64,000 bases of DNA from Serripes groenlandicus (taxonomy: Eukaryota; Mollusca; Bivalvia; Cardiida; Cardiidae), in contig JASEVX010000005.1 in the NCBI GenBank assembly GCA_031761405.1, positions 3,624,050-3,688,049 of the forward strand, written 5' to 3'. Below the pieces are notes generated by a model. It saw nothing but the letters and a program-made list of their open reading frames with translations. It was not told where the DNA came from and searched no databases. Made by a program: the position numbers and the translations under genes. This document shows, piece by piece, positions 1-11,499 of the stretch (position 1 is the first letter of the stretch; each line of letters begins with the position of its first letter).

Positions 1-1165
1 TAGTTGTAATACAGTCAGTGTACAGGATAATCACACTTGGAAATCTGTTTTCATATATAATATATATACGAGGGGTAATCCTAAAGTAATAGAACTTTCG
101 TAATGATTCTTGTATTAGTTGATACATATTTCGGAAATGCATACCATATGTATATTTGTTTTTGCTCTACCTTATGGCGAATTATTATGTTTAATATTGT
201 CATTAGTTTAGTTACAAATCGTTATCATAGAAACGAGGTGAGGCATAGGCGGGCCGCAGCGTAATTTTAATCAAGAAAGTACCAGTTCAAGCTGTGTATA
301 TTGCAAATATACACAAACAGAAGCTACCGAAAATGTGCATGACATTAATTTGTTGTTATGTTGTTCTAATTACAAAATTTTAATGTTGTTGTTCCATAAT
401 AACCATCAAAATAGTAAAGTTGTTTAGCGACGTGCAAGAACGTCACGTAAAACAGACGTCAAATGAACAATTGCAACATGCTAAATAGTAAAATTATGTC
501 ACAAAGTAGACAAAAATCAAAATAGTCGTTTGAAATATTTATTCAGTGGAGTTCACCAGGATCAAGCAGTCACTATCTGTGTATACATACACTTTTGTTT
601 ATGGATAGAGGAGAGAAATCAAAAGGGAAACTAATGTCACTTGCAAAGGAGCCAGTTCTGACGTTTAAAGGATCAGTTTCAGTGTCGTCGTCCCCCCCCC
701 CCCCCCAATAATAATTGTCATTTGTTACACATAACATGTTACACATTTAATATTGTTAAACTATTTATTCACGGTTTTAAACCTACTTGTTTCCCTCCAA
801 ACGGCGACGTTACTACCGGGGCCCACTATATCCCAGAAATGTTATTTTTCAAACGATTATTTCAATATTTGTCATGTATGTAAGAGAAATATGGACTTTT
901 GAAAATTAAGGATTATTTTCTCCAAGTTCGATTTGTGTCGAAATTTTAACTAAATTCTTATTACTTCTGGATCATCCCCTCGTATAAACTGACACATCTA
1001 TTTTGCTGTGTAAATGTTGTATAAACTCCGAATTTGACATGTGATTGATCAAAGATCAACCGACTCCATGTTGTAGGGGGGAGAAGGTAAATTTTGTATT
1101 CGAAACGCCTCGGTACAGCTAAATATATGAATAATATTGGTTTAAACTCGAAAGTATGATACATG
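1..1165. other. No gene recognised
   Basis: AT-rich sequence with a run of 15 C at 692-706. The 67-codon - strand frame has no support. Confidence 0.5.
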
Positions 1166-1170
1166 TAATA

Positions 1171-1250
1171 GCATCTTAGCTCAGTCGGTTGAGCCGGTAA
1201 AAATTAACGAGTTCAGGCCTATGCGTCTTGGTTTCGAACCCACCACAATT
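1171..1250 (+). mobile_element. tRNA-like (A box/B box) sequence, probably a SINE head
   Basis: TTAGCTCAGTCGGTTGAG matches a pol III A box and GGTTTCGAACCC (1230-1241) a B box with one extra base; T-runs follow. The ends do not form an acceptor stem, so a working tRNA is unlikely. Confidence 0.5.
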
Positions 1251-1254
1251 TCCT

Positions 1255-2814
1255 TTTTCCCTTTTTGCTTTGATCTATTTGTATGTATGCATATATTTCT
1301 TTAAGTTTTATTATTTTATTTGTTTGTTTTATTTTTAGATTTCATGGTTTTTCTTCATTTTTAATATTCATTATACCTATATAACATAAAGATCATCAAA
1401 AACCTTGACAGAAATAGTGTAAATAATATATCCTACTCCTCCTCCTAATCATCATCATCACTATAATGCGACTTCGACTGCATGGCTGTGTTAGCTATAA
1501 TACGTCGTTCTACATTTGTATGCCATATTTAAACCTTCGCAGGTAAATATAAATCACGAACATGAAGGACATTGCGCGATTAACAATTACGTAGAAAATA
1601 CACACAAAACATAAAATAAAAAGATGTAATCCGTTACAACTCGAACTCAGGACCTTAGCATTACGAGTTCAACGCTCTTGTTAAATCGCTAACTTTGCCT
1701 TCGAACTGGTGGTGTGTCAGGATTTTACTTATAATCAAAACGGGAGCATATTGTTATGCTCATCCCTATTTTGGATAATAGAACAATCCATGACCTTTCG
1801 TCATTGCTCACTGCTCGAATTTCATCTATACCTGAAATGTAATAATCTTCGCATGAATAAGTATCAACCCTATATTTCTCATTGATTTACGAAAGTTTTA
1901 TATGTTGCGTTACTGATGCACAATTCTCACGATAGGACATATCGATATTGTTGGAAATATCATCGCTATCTCGTAAAAAAGCAAGTATTCTTTTGATGTA
2001 TTTTTAATGTATTTACTATATAAATTGCAATATCGTAGCTACTTTGAATCTTTAAAGAGAAGCAAATAAATACAACCTACCATAATTTATTAGGGATAGC
2101 TTACATAAAAGATTGAAATTGATGGTTATAATGAAAACATGTGGTGTGTTCATTTTATTACCCTGGATGCGTATCTAGCTATAATTATGCAGTGTAGGTT
2201 CGAAGCGCGACAGACGTTTAACTGCATTGCGATTTATTAAAACTCGACTCGATATATATTCTTGAAAGCTTGGCAAATGGTAGACGAACATGTGTCTTAA
2301 ATTACATATCTTTTAAATAGAAATCTCTCGGGAGAATTTTTAATAAATCAGAAATAATCTTAAGACTGTTAAACTATTTTGACGAAAATTTTCTTTTAAT
2401 TCGCATTTAGTTATCTAATTTGTCATGGCAGATGTATCGAATTGATATCAGCACGCAGGAAATTCTATTCCCTACTGGCTGCCATCTATCTTACCCGAAT
2501 CTTAAACATAGTGAACGTTTATTTAAAGCGTTATTTCTAATGTATGGCATTGTCAAATACCTGGATTTTATGATTGAAACACCAGAACGTAAAGTTTTAT
2601 ATATTCTGTCTGACTTAAAGCGACTGAAATCCAGATGGCACGAAAAAAAAAAATCGAATTCTCCCTAAATGTTATTCTTTATGTTATAAAAGTAAAACCA
2701 GGGTAGAAAATGTATCGTTTTTTATCAATAAAGTGAACTTGAGTCGTTTTCAATTGTGATGATGAAGGGGTTTCCTATTTAAAAATACCACGGAATCCTT
2801 CAGACGGGCACCTT
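1255..2814. other. No gene recognised
   Basis: A (CCT)/(ATC) simple-repeat patch at about 1437-1465. The frame at 2420-2668 encodes an 82-residue product I cannot place. Confidence 0.4.
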
Positions 2815-3169
2815 GCAACGATCACGTGATATAGCTATATAACGGTTCACTCTGACAGGCGTGTACAGTTATACACAATTTACACGTTTGGCGGAGTCGA
2901 ACGACAGTAATCATAGAGATTTGTTTGTGATTGCATGAGCTCCTCGTGATTTTACATAAAACCTTCATGGTATAAAAATGTTTCATTTAATGCGCATGCG
3001 TCCTATCGGTCATATGACGACTATTCAATTCATGTGACGACTTTTCAAGTCACGTGATGAATGAGATTAGAAGCATCGAAAGCTATTTATAAACTTACCC
3101 CGTTACTGACAGGGTAGAATTTGCGATGGAAAGAGTATCGAAAACAAGAAAATCTCACCGATTATATGG
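2815..3169 (+). promoter_or_regulatory. Promoter-like stretch: two CACGTG E-boxes, TATA-like box, ATG and donor
   Basis: TCACGTGA at 2822-2829 and again at 3050-3057 (the second preceded by ATATGACGAC and ATGTGACGAC), TATTTATAAA at 3084-3093, and an ATG at 3126 opening 14 codons that run into GG|GTATGT at 3170. This would fit a first coding exon, but no matching second exon was recognised, so it stays tentative. Confidence 0.25.
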
Positions 3170-3179
3170 GTATGTAATA

Positions 3180-4265
3180 TGTCAGTTATCATATTTTAAT
3201 CCCCCAAATACAAAAATAACACTTATTTTCCTAAAATTGGCTTTTTGTTTTTTTTCGACAGTTGGGTATCTGGAGTTTAGTCGCTTTAAACAATTCTGTA
3301 TGTGAAGAATCCACGGGCAAGTACCTATATGAACTGTGTTCATGTCTTCATGCAATGTGGAAGACTGAAAAGTCAATTCTGTGATGGGCAGTTTTTAAAT
3401 TTGTTGTGGCAGCAGAAGTATTTATTCAATATTGCGGGGGTGCTCACTTTTCAAGCTTTGCTATGAAATTTACATGCATGTCTGAATACTATGTTCTAAA
3501 TTGTGTCATCAGATGCCGGCTAATGTTGAGTAGATGCTCTGTTAGTTTCACCACGTTGCCTTCCTATGTTGTATTGCATTCAAGGTTTGTTTGTTTGCAC
3601 TTTGTTTGTAAGCCTATAGCATGAGTTATATGTGTTTTGTACTGATAAACTTCATCTAGTATACTTTCATTGACGTACAAGGCTGTAAAATATAATAATG
3701 GACTTTTTGAAAATGTTGTTAAAAAGATGGAAGTTTTTCTTATTTCTCATCTTCCTACAATAATTTCATCCATTTATACCATGTTTTCAATATGGGGTTC
3801 ACATCGCAATTTCCTATAAACTATGAACATTAATTATATACTCCTCTGTCATTTTGTCTGTCCTGTTTTTCTTACTTTTACAATTTCATGTACTTTTGTA
3901 GAAAGTTGATTATTGTGTTTGTATTGTATGTTTACAATGTATCTTCTGCAAAGGAGGATTAATAAATATATATATATAACCTTAATCGTTGATACTAATG
4001 GCACATACAATTCCATGCGTCCAGATGTTCCAGTAGTGTTCAAAGTTTTATGAGTAAGTTTGATAAATTTGAGAGCGATGCTCTAATGAATGGAATTCGA
4101 GATATATCAAATTACGAGTGTAAAATGATAATCATAATAAAAATAATGATAAAAATAATAATAAAATAATACTTTATTTATATGTGGTGGCTAATACAAT
4201 GAGGCCATTTTGATAGCTAACATAACAAATATACAACAAGCCAAACAAACCCAACATCCCCTTTA
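3180..4265. other. No gene recognised
   Basis: Low-complexity AT-rich stretch with an (ATAAAA)n-like patch at 4115-4175. Short frames only. Confidence 0.4.
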
Positions 4266-4269
4266 CATA

Positions 4270-4730
4270 AAAACAGAAAATGGACACCAACGACACCTTT
4301 AGCCACAAGTCGTCTGCTGCTATTGTGTCAAAAGAAATGCGTCTGCAGGTTAAGATTGAACTTTAATTGAACATAGGTTTCTGGGTTCTTTTGGAACATG
4401 ACGCGGTCTTCTACTTTCAGTGTAAGAAGGGGACCTTGCGTTCCGATCGTGATAGTATTTTGATCATTCTTGCCGATTTTGCATATTTTCCCGGGCTTTT
4501 CTGATACTGACTGGTTTAAAGGGTCAATTGCTTATTAGCTGTTGGGACAGCTGATTGCCGTCTCCTTCACATGCGGATCTGTTCTGGAGAGTACCCACAC
4601 TGTAACAATGTACTTCGGTGTTGAAGTTATGGTATATTTTACTAAATGCATCAACAGTAATAAGATATTGATGATTATCAAACGCGAAGATGTCACATGA
4701 TATGAGTTGCCATTGCCTGAGTATGAAACG
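4270..4730 (-). pseudogene. Ty3/Gypsy-type integrase fragment
   Basis: The - strand frame from about 4715 reads WQLISCDIFAFDNHQYL, then ITVDAFSKIYHNF, matching the integrase core start of Ty3/Gypsy polyproteins (W-x-x-V-x-x-D-[IL]-F ... Y-L-x-x-V-D-x-x-S-[KR]). Downstream KVEDRVMFQKNP resembles the post-integrase segment. No LTR, reverse transcriptase or protease is visible. The fragment abuts the 21-bp minisatellite at its 5' side. Confidence 0.6.
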
Positions 4731-4744
4731 CCTAAGCTTTCTGT

Positions 4745-5160
4745 TACCTCTAAATGTCAGTATATAAAGATAAAACGTCGTTATATAATGATATAAAGTC
4801 ACTACATCGAGGTAAAACTTCATTATATAAAGGTATTACCTTATTACATGAAGCTAAAACATCATTATATAAAGGTAAAACGTCAATATACAGAACTAAA
4901 TCACCGTTATATAAGGGTAAAACATCATTAAGTACATGTAAAACTTCATTTTATATACCGGTAGGTATAATTTTATTGCATTCAGGTAAAGTCTAATTAT
5001 AAAAAGCTAAAACTTCATTGTATAACCTCAAATAAAGCTATATAAAAGTAAAGCTTCGTTCATCATTATCTAAAGATAAACCATCATCATATTTAGGTAA
5101 TACTTACTTATATGAGGCTAAACATTTATTATATAAAGGTATATTTTCATTGCATTCAGT
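4745..5160 (+). repeat. ~21-bp minisatellite (TATATAAAGGTAAAACGTCA units), left flank array
   Basis: About 18-20 degenerate units of roughly 20-21 bp, each with ATATAAAGGTAAAAC followed by TTCAT or GTCAT. The same repeat occurs in opposite orientation at 8943-9150, so the two arrays form an inverted pair around the satellite/Harbinger block. The open frame here is a by-product of the period. Confidence 0.85.
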
Positions 5161-5339
5161 TGAAGTTTAATTCATACAGTCAATTTGGTGTTTTATGTGG
5201 TTCACTTTTCATTATATAATGTCAATTTACCATTATGCAAAGTAACGGATAAAATATACGAGGCGAACATTTTACGAGCAACGGCAGTTCATGCGCCAAC
5301 CACAATCAATAAACAATGGCAGACGACGTGAACCACATG

Positions 5340-5678
5340 TTAATGTCGGTAGTCGGCGAAATGTAAGCCTTGGCCGAATTTGGCAGTTCTAGGTCCAGTC
5401 CTAGGTCCCTACTTATTGAGGATTAAGAAAACTTGTTTCTGTGATCATTCAACGAATATAGCTTCGTGTAAGCTTAGTCAGTCCAGTAACGGTGTTCACT
5501 CCGTGCTTGTTAGGGGAGAAATGTAAGCCTTGCCAGAATTGGTTCTTAGGCAGTCTCGCCGTTTAACCCGCGCCCACGGCGAAGTGCTCGCCTTATTTCA
5601 AGGGAGCACTCGGCGCATGACCGGGGGAATGTAAGCCTTGGTCAAATTCGGGATAAGACTCTCATAGGGCCCTTAATA
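5340..5678 (+). repeat. ~110-bp satellite units (left part), with internal hairpin
   Basis: The units start near ATGTAAGCCTTG (5356, 5520, 5629) and carry CCACGGCGAAGTGCTCGCC followed by an inverted GAGCAC. The GTGCTC..GAGCAC stem at 5584-5609 can fold with a TTT-type loop. The last unit is cut by the Harbinger element at 5678/7846. Confidence 0.75.
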
Positions 5679-7845
5679 TTAGGCTTTTCCAACTTAATCG
5701 GAATCCGAATCCGAATTCGATATTGTAATATGAATATAAATGGTGGGGGTCATCTCAAAGTCTTGAAACCTGTAGAAAAGTGTAGCAATGCATATGCATA
5801 GTTTATTGGAGGTATTGATTAGATAAATGTCGTTTAAAAGTGTAATTCCATTTCCTTTTCGCGATTCAGCAATGCTGCACAGATATAAACTGTTTTAGAA
5901 AGTAGTTGTCGTGGATGCCGCCAGATTGAAGATGTCGCTCTATATGCCTTTAGTTCCGCTATGTAATGTTCAACACACACCCGATACTCACTAATGTGTC
6001 TGTTCAATTGTCGACACTTTGGACGCATTGGTGCGTCTTTTCTCCTTACTTGTGTTGTTGTATAAGGTGTCATAAGTGGATCCCTGTTAGGATACATCTT
6101 ATCCGCTAACAGTACACAATCCGGAGGAAAATGCAAGTCGGTACAATTTGTTGCATACGACCGAGTGTCTGTGCATCATTTAAATGTCCAGGAAATCCAC
6201 TTTCAACATGTGTTATTGTTCCAGACGTGTCTACAATCAACTGGGTATAGAGTGCATGGTAACAACGATGACCCGAATAAAACAGCTGCTGTGGCTCGGT
6301 TTATGGTCGGTAAATTTCGTGGGAGTACCTTCAATCGCTCCAACGGCGTCTAGAATCTTAGTAAACTTTCCACGGAATGTACGCCACTCACGTATTGATG
6401 GCCACGTAATAAACGTATGCAATTTGTTGTACAAATAATGTATTATTTGTATTATTTCATTACTGATCGTCGAGTAACTGACATTAAATAAAGCTGCTAC
6501 AAACAAGTATGTTATTAGCATCTCAACCAAATTAAAAATGAAAGCAGCCGATTGCAAACAGACATTTTATGTTCCTTCACAACAGGAATGGACACTACAT
6601 TGGCAAAGTTTAAAAAAGATTCTGGAGTTTCGCCCGTATTTTGATGGAACTGAAATATATTATGAGCAAAAAGCAGAAATACATCTCGGCTACTGTATTA
6701 ATTATTGTCTCCGGCAAAAAGTCGAAACCTGATATATGTGTTCGGTGAACAAGGAATTGCAGCTGCAGCGTAAATCAACGCAATAAAACCTTCAATATCC
6801 TCTATACATGAATTGGAAGGCGGAATTAAAGATGGGATCAGCGACAGACAAAGAAGTTGAGCCTTATGATCCATATTGTGACCTGAAATACGTAATAATT
6901 TTGGACTTTACCCCAGGACAAAGAGTGTCAGGATACGTCCCTGCATTATATACGCTTGAATGATAATCTCGTGCATCGTATTATATTTGTTGAAACTCTT
7001 CTTTCGTAATGAACCAAGGTATGCGACGTTTACTTCAATTATGCCTGAGAATAAATTCAATCCTAACATTCCGATTAAACTTAATTATGTTAAATGTGTT
7101 ACCTTTTTCTACAATGATTTGGTAATATCACGGGACTGAAATGAACACACTCTCCTACAGTTGAAATCCTCAAGTACACATATATGTGTGTCATGTATAG
7201 ACCGAATAAGCATGGACAATGTTAAATGTTTGTATAGCAGAATAACCTTTATCACGTAAATCGGGGCTGCAGATATTTTGTTGATTTTATGTATGTAGTC
7301 TACATGTTACGCTCTTTTCTTTGTTAGGAGCACTTTTGCAACGATGTCAGGTAAAGGTCCACATCACAAAAGATGACAGTCTTTCATTGCTGAGGGCTTA
7401 CCAGCAACATCCTCTTCGGTGGCAGGATATACTTGAGGATATTAAGGCCCAATATTGAGCGTCTTCCTCAGAGATCTAAAGGATGTTATTTGCGGGGGTC
7501 TTCTAATGTCCGTAGCTTACATTGACTCAGCACTCATTATGTAGGCGACTGTGTTCGATATAACCCTATATAAACACTACATATTATGTGTTTCAGATCA
7601 TACATATATGTGCGGCATAAGTGTGTCGGAAGAAGAAAAAGGAGATACACTTTTAATCGTTAAGTTTTATTTTCATATAACACCACTACACTGTAGTTCC
7701 ACTGATATGAACCTGATATATATATATATATATATATGTGTGTTATTTAACTGGGTTCATGACGTTTGAGATGACCCCCAACATTTATATTCATATTACA
7801 ATATCGAATTCGGATTCGGATTCCGATTAAGTTGGAAAAGCCTAA
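5679..7845 (-). mobile_element. PIF/Harbinger-type DNA transposon with 81-bp terminal inverted repeats
   Basis: 5679-5759 and 7765-7845 are inverted copies of each other with a single mismatch, beginning TTAGGCTTTTCCAACTT. TA flanks both ends (TA|TTAGG and CCTAA|TA), consistent with a short target duplication, though a three-base TWA site cannot be excluded. Inside on the - strand is a broken Harbinger transposase. No Myb-like partner gene was recognised in 6560-7765. The element lies inside one unit of the surrounding ~110-bp satellite; removing it rejoins the unit. Confidence 0.85.
5834..6557 (-). pseudogene. Harbinger transposase (DDE_Tnp_4 type), frameshifted
   Basis: Reading from 6557 downward, one frame gives TWPSIREWRTFRGKF and DAVGAIEGTP, the segment around the first catalytic acidic residue (usually GAIDGT; here Glu). 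The next frame, around 6240-6136, gives a GHRCYHALYTQL-like strand and PGHLNDAQ (second Asp). The third frame (6136-5834) gives LADKMYP, an LNRHISEYRVCVEH stretch (third acidic residue) and IWRHP. The domain order is therefore complete but spread over frames, so the copy cannot encode an active enzyme. The N-terminal helix-turn-helix part is weak. Confidence 0.8.
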
Positions 7846-8942
7846 TAGAGCCATTGTTACTCCCGCCGTTTACCCGGGCTTACGGCGAAGTGCTCGCCTT
7901 GTTTCAAGGGAGCACTCCATGCATGTCCGGGCAAGATGTGTTACCCCTTTTGCAAGGGTAACCCCCTTTTGTACTGTGCAGGGGTAACCCCCCGTTTTGT
8001 ACTGCAGTGTAACTGGGCGTCTTCTCATTAACAAATCAATTTACCAAACTACGCCTACGGTTACTTAATTAAAAAGTAATTAACTCATTTTAATTAGTAT
8101 ATTGACGCAGATGCTGCTGACCAATTAAAAGTATACAAAACGGACAATTCCATTGGTTAGCGGTCAAACTTCACGATAATGTAAAACGCTGTGCATTAGT
8201 GAATTGCGGTTCTCCGGGAGGCGATCCGGGTTGCACAACGACTAGCTTACGAACATGCTTGCATTAGTCGTAGAAACTTAAAATGTTTGAATTAACTATT
8301 TGTATTTCGGACTTTGTCGTTATCGCCGTATTGGAGTCCGGCGAAATTAAGATGCACTTTCAAATTATTCTTGTTAAATTGACTCGACACAAGTGTATAA
8401 CTATTAGAAAGTGAATCGATTTGTTGACTTCTTTATAACTCGGACAGTTATAACTATCCAGTATATTTAATGTTCACGCGGAATGAACATTGTTGAAAAG
8501 GTCACAACTAAAACACAACGCAATAATATTTAATTTGGATTAGAGTTACGCGCACACTGAACTCTGTGATTACTTTCAAAGCTATACGATCACGATACAC
8601 TATTCGAAGAACTACACAATGTAAGCCTTGCCAGAATTTGCTCTAATGCATTCCCGCCGCAAAACCTGCTTCCACGGCAAGGTGCTCGCCTTGTTTCAAG
8701 GGAGCACTCCGTGCATGTCCGGGGAAATGTAAGCCTTGGCATAATTGGCTATAAGGCAGTCCCGCATTTTAACCTGCGTCCACGGCGTAGTGCTCTCATT
8801 GATTTGAGGGAGCACTCCGTGCATGTCCGCGGAAACGTATGCCTTGCAGAATTTGCTATAAGGTGGACACGCCATTTAGCCTGCGTCTTCTGCGAAGTGC
8901 TCGCCTTGTTTCAGGGGAGCATATCGTGCAAGTCTGGGGAAA
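7846..8942 (+). repeat. ~110-bp satellite units (right part) and an unassigned spacer
   Basis: 7846-7935 completes the unit cut by the transposon. 7936-8015 holds two copies of a GGGTAACCCCC...TTTTGTACTG motif. 8016-8615 is AT-rich with no recognised gene. 8618-8942 has three further satellite units (starting near ATGTAAGCCTTG or a close variant at 8620, 8728 and 8836), each with the GTGCTC..GAGCA(C/T) hairpin. Confidence 0.7.
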
Positions 8943-9150
8943 TTTACCTTTATATATTGTGTGTTTACCTTTGTATAATGATGTTTAAGATTTATGCAAA
9001 GACGTTTTAGCTTTATATAATGAAGTTTATCTTTTGATAGTGTCGTTTACCTTTATATATTGACGTTTCAACTTTATATAACATACTTTTACCTTAATGT
9101 AATTAAGCTTTATATAACGATGCTTTAGCTTTATATAACGACGTTGTATT
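8943..9150 (-). repeat. ~21-bp minisatellite, inverted right flank array
   Basis: Units of the type ACCTTTATATATTGACGTTT are the reverse complement of the 4745-5160 units. The array begins directly after the last ~110-bp satellite unit and ends at about 9150, where a LINE ORF1 fragment begins. Confidence 0.85.
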
Positions 9151-9400
9151 TCCCTAAACGATGGGCTCTGAATAACCTGATTGTAGCCTTAATCCCAGCG
9201 GTTTCCAATTCATCCTCGATTAGCGCTAAGACCTTTCTAACGCAATCATCGTCTTTTTCACCACTTTCATCCTTTATACCATGGAAAATGAGGTTAACAC
9301 GCATACTGCGACTTTTCAAGTCCAATATCTCAGACTTAAGGTCGTTTGATGACTTACTTTGTTCTTGTTCTAAGGTTTTTGGCCTGGGGCTTTAGCCCTT
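9131..9400 (-). pseudogene. LINE ORF1 fragment (L1-type RRM-like domain)
   Basis: The - strand frame reads LKSRSMRVNLIFHGIKDE and ends with LFRAHRLGK. 'R-S-M-R-x-N-L-I-F-x-G-I' and 'R-x-H-R-L-G' are the borders of the RNA-binding domain in L1-like ORF1 proteins. Only about 65 codons remain, with no reverse transcriptase nearby. Confidence 0.7.
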
Positions 9401-9719
9401 GGTCATAGTAGTAATACCATTATTTTCGGACTTGGCAGCCTGTCAACTGCTGTTAGCACCAAACAACGCACGAGAAACTGCGCGAGGAAAATAGTTTATC
9501 ATGGATTCAACAAAACTGCATTTAAAAGGTTAGGATCTCCCCCATAAATATCATTTTAATGTTGTTGGGACTTCAGTGAAAAACTTAAGGCCTGAGTACT
9601 CCAATATAAGTTTACGAAATGCTTCAGAAATTAATGCGCCGAGAGGTCAAATATGGACGCTTGTTAACATTATTCACATTCGCAAAGAGGAACGGAAAAA
9701 AGGAAAGAAGTCACTTAAA

Positions 9720-9915
9720 AAATACAGTGGCGAATTAATCGGGGGCCGTAGGGCCCGTGCATCGAACAATTAATGGTGAACAAAGAAACAGCGTGGCAAA
9801 TGTAGTGGCGGATTTAGCTGGGGCCCATAGGCCTCGTGCCCGACTCCCGCCACCCCACGAAAGAAGTCACGTGAAATATACAGTGGCGGATTAACCGGGG
9901 GGGGGGGGGGGGTCG
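9720..9915 (+). repeat. Three copies of an AGTGGCGGATTA...GGGCCCGTGC motif (~80 bp spacing)
   Basis: ACAGTGGCG(A/G)ATT occurs at about 9725, 9803 and 9881, each followed by a G-rich stretch and a GTAGGGCCCGTGC-like segment. The third includes a run of 16 G (9897-9912). It looks like partial copies of one short mobile element inserted in tandem or duplicated. Confidence 0.55.
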
Positions 9916-10104
9916 TAGGGCCCGTGCGTTGAAAAATCCAACCTTCCAGAAGCCCACATGCCGTCACCACTGCAGTGATTTTATTATTTTATGTAACATA
10001 GTGTCTATTTCCTTCTGTTTTTTAACCCAAATTTGGTCACACTTTCTGAATCAAAGTCTCTGCATTTCTCTAAATTTGCTACTTAAACCCCTTTCCTCAT
10101 ATAG

Positions 10105-10245
10105 ACGCTTTCTGACGTCTCTGCAGCAGACGGCTTTTTGAAAACATAGTGACAAAATAAAAAAAATGCTCAAAACGAGCAATTTCTCCTTTTGACACAA
10201 TGTTTTCCACTTTTAGTCATAGGTTGTCATTCAATTATAGAGATT
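10105..10245. mobile_element. Palindromic MITE, family 2, diverged copy
   Basis: CTCTGCAGCAGACGGCTTTT, then AAAATGCTCAAAACGAGCAATTTCTCC, then ACACAATGTTTTCCAC. The right arm has decayed. Confidence 0.55.
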
Positions 10246-10904
10246 TTCTATCTTTTGACGAAGTATGCTGCAGAATTGTCGAATGAGGGAAAGGGTTATT
10301 TTCCATAATGTGTATCCAAGAATCTAATTAGTCTAGTTGAACCGTTATTTTGTCCAAGTATGATTGGATCATGACGAGTTTGGACAAATTCATCTCAATA
10401 CTTTCGAATTTTTCCATCATATAACTAAACTGATCTGTACTCACGGTATTGTGTATCGGTACGGGGGTTTGGGATTTATAGGGGTTGATGGAGTCGGGCA
10501 ATGTTGTTGGTATGTTTGTGGTATTACGGGTGATCCTGTATTCAACATCATCAAATATGGCACATACCTATATTATTTTATCCATAATATGAATGAAGCT
10601 GTATAACCAAGTTTTGATATAAAAAAAAACATTTTTTCATTACAATTTCTTTTTTATTTCTTTCATTACAAAAATAATCATTCATAACTTTAATCATTTA
10701 TGTATTAATTAGTTAGTCAAGAATGTAATTAATTCTTCAATAAACTTTTATGGTAATCTTTGTCATGCGTTTTTATACGAAAAAAAAAAACATAAATGGG
10801 TTTTTTCGCTTATAGTTAACAGGTGTGAGATTTTTTTTTTTTTTTTTTTTTCAATAACCCATGAAGCTTTCTGAAATGAAACTGGAAAAATCCATGGGGG
10901 CCGC

Positions 10905-11160
10905 CATTTTGGATATGTATAAAAAGCAGACGTAAAACACAGATTGAAAATTATTGTCGGCTTTTTAATCATTTTTTTTTTAAATCGATATTTTGGATAT
11001 GTATAAAATGAGCAGAAAAACACGGATTGAAAATTATTGTCGTCTTTTTAATCTTTTTTTTTAAAATCGATTTTTGAGTATGTAAAAAATGAGACGAAAA
11101 ACACGGATTGAACATTATTATCGTCTTTTTAATCCTTTTTTTTTTTTAAATCGATATTTA
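10905..11160 (+). repeat. Three tandem ~82-bp units with long T tracts
   Basis: Each unit has TTTTGGATATGTATAAA (or a variant), an AAAACAC(A/G)GATTGAA segment, a TTATTGTCG(T/G)CTTTTTAATC segment, a T-run of 8-10 bases and AAATCGAT. Further T and A runs flank it (10624-10860). No coding potential. Confidence 0.7.
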
Positions 11161-11323
11161 AGATCATTTAAGTGCTGTGTTATGTGGGAATTAACATTTG
11201 TACGAAAAGTTAAAAATAAATGGAACTCTGTAAGACATATGTTTTCACGTTTGTCAAAATCGACAGCATTAACCTTCTACGCCCGAACCTAAATTTTGAC
11301 TGTATCGTAGCCAAAGAAGGACG

Positions 11324-11331
11324 TGACGTCA
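11324..11331 (+). promoter_or_regulatory. Palindromic TGACGTCA (CRE-type site)
   Basis: Perfect 8-bp CRE/ATF consensus. No gene start nearby, so function is unproven. Confidence 0.2.
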
Positions 11332-11499
11332 TTTCCGTAACACTTCATCTTGGCGTAACGTCAATGGAGCGATGTCGTTTCCTGCAAAAAATGTGGTATC
11401 AACATGAAAGACCCAAAATTCCTATACATGAGCTATTGACTCACTCATTCAAAGTATAATTATTTATCAAACATTGTGGCAAAAGGATAACTTTCTCAT

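Noticed and set aside
1171..1250. Functional tRNA gene
   Set aside because: A and B boxes are present but the acceptor stem does not pair; a SINE head is more likely.
4754..4996. 80-codon frame of YKGKTSLY-type repeats
   Set aside because: Translation of the 21-bp minisatellite.
6538..6732. 64-codon + frame as a Harbinger-associated Myb-like gene
   Set aside because: No helix-turn-helix tryptophan spacing; it lies opposite the transposase 5' region.
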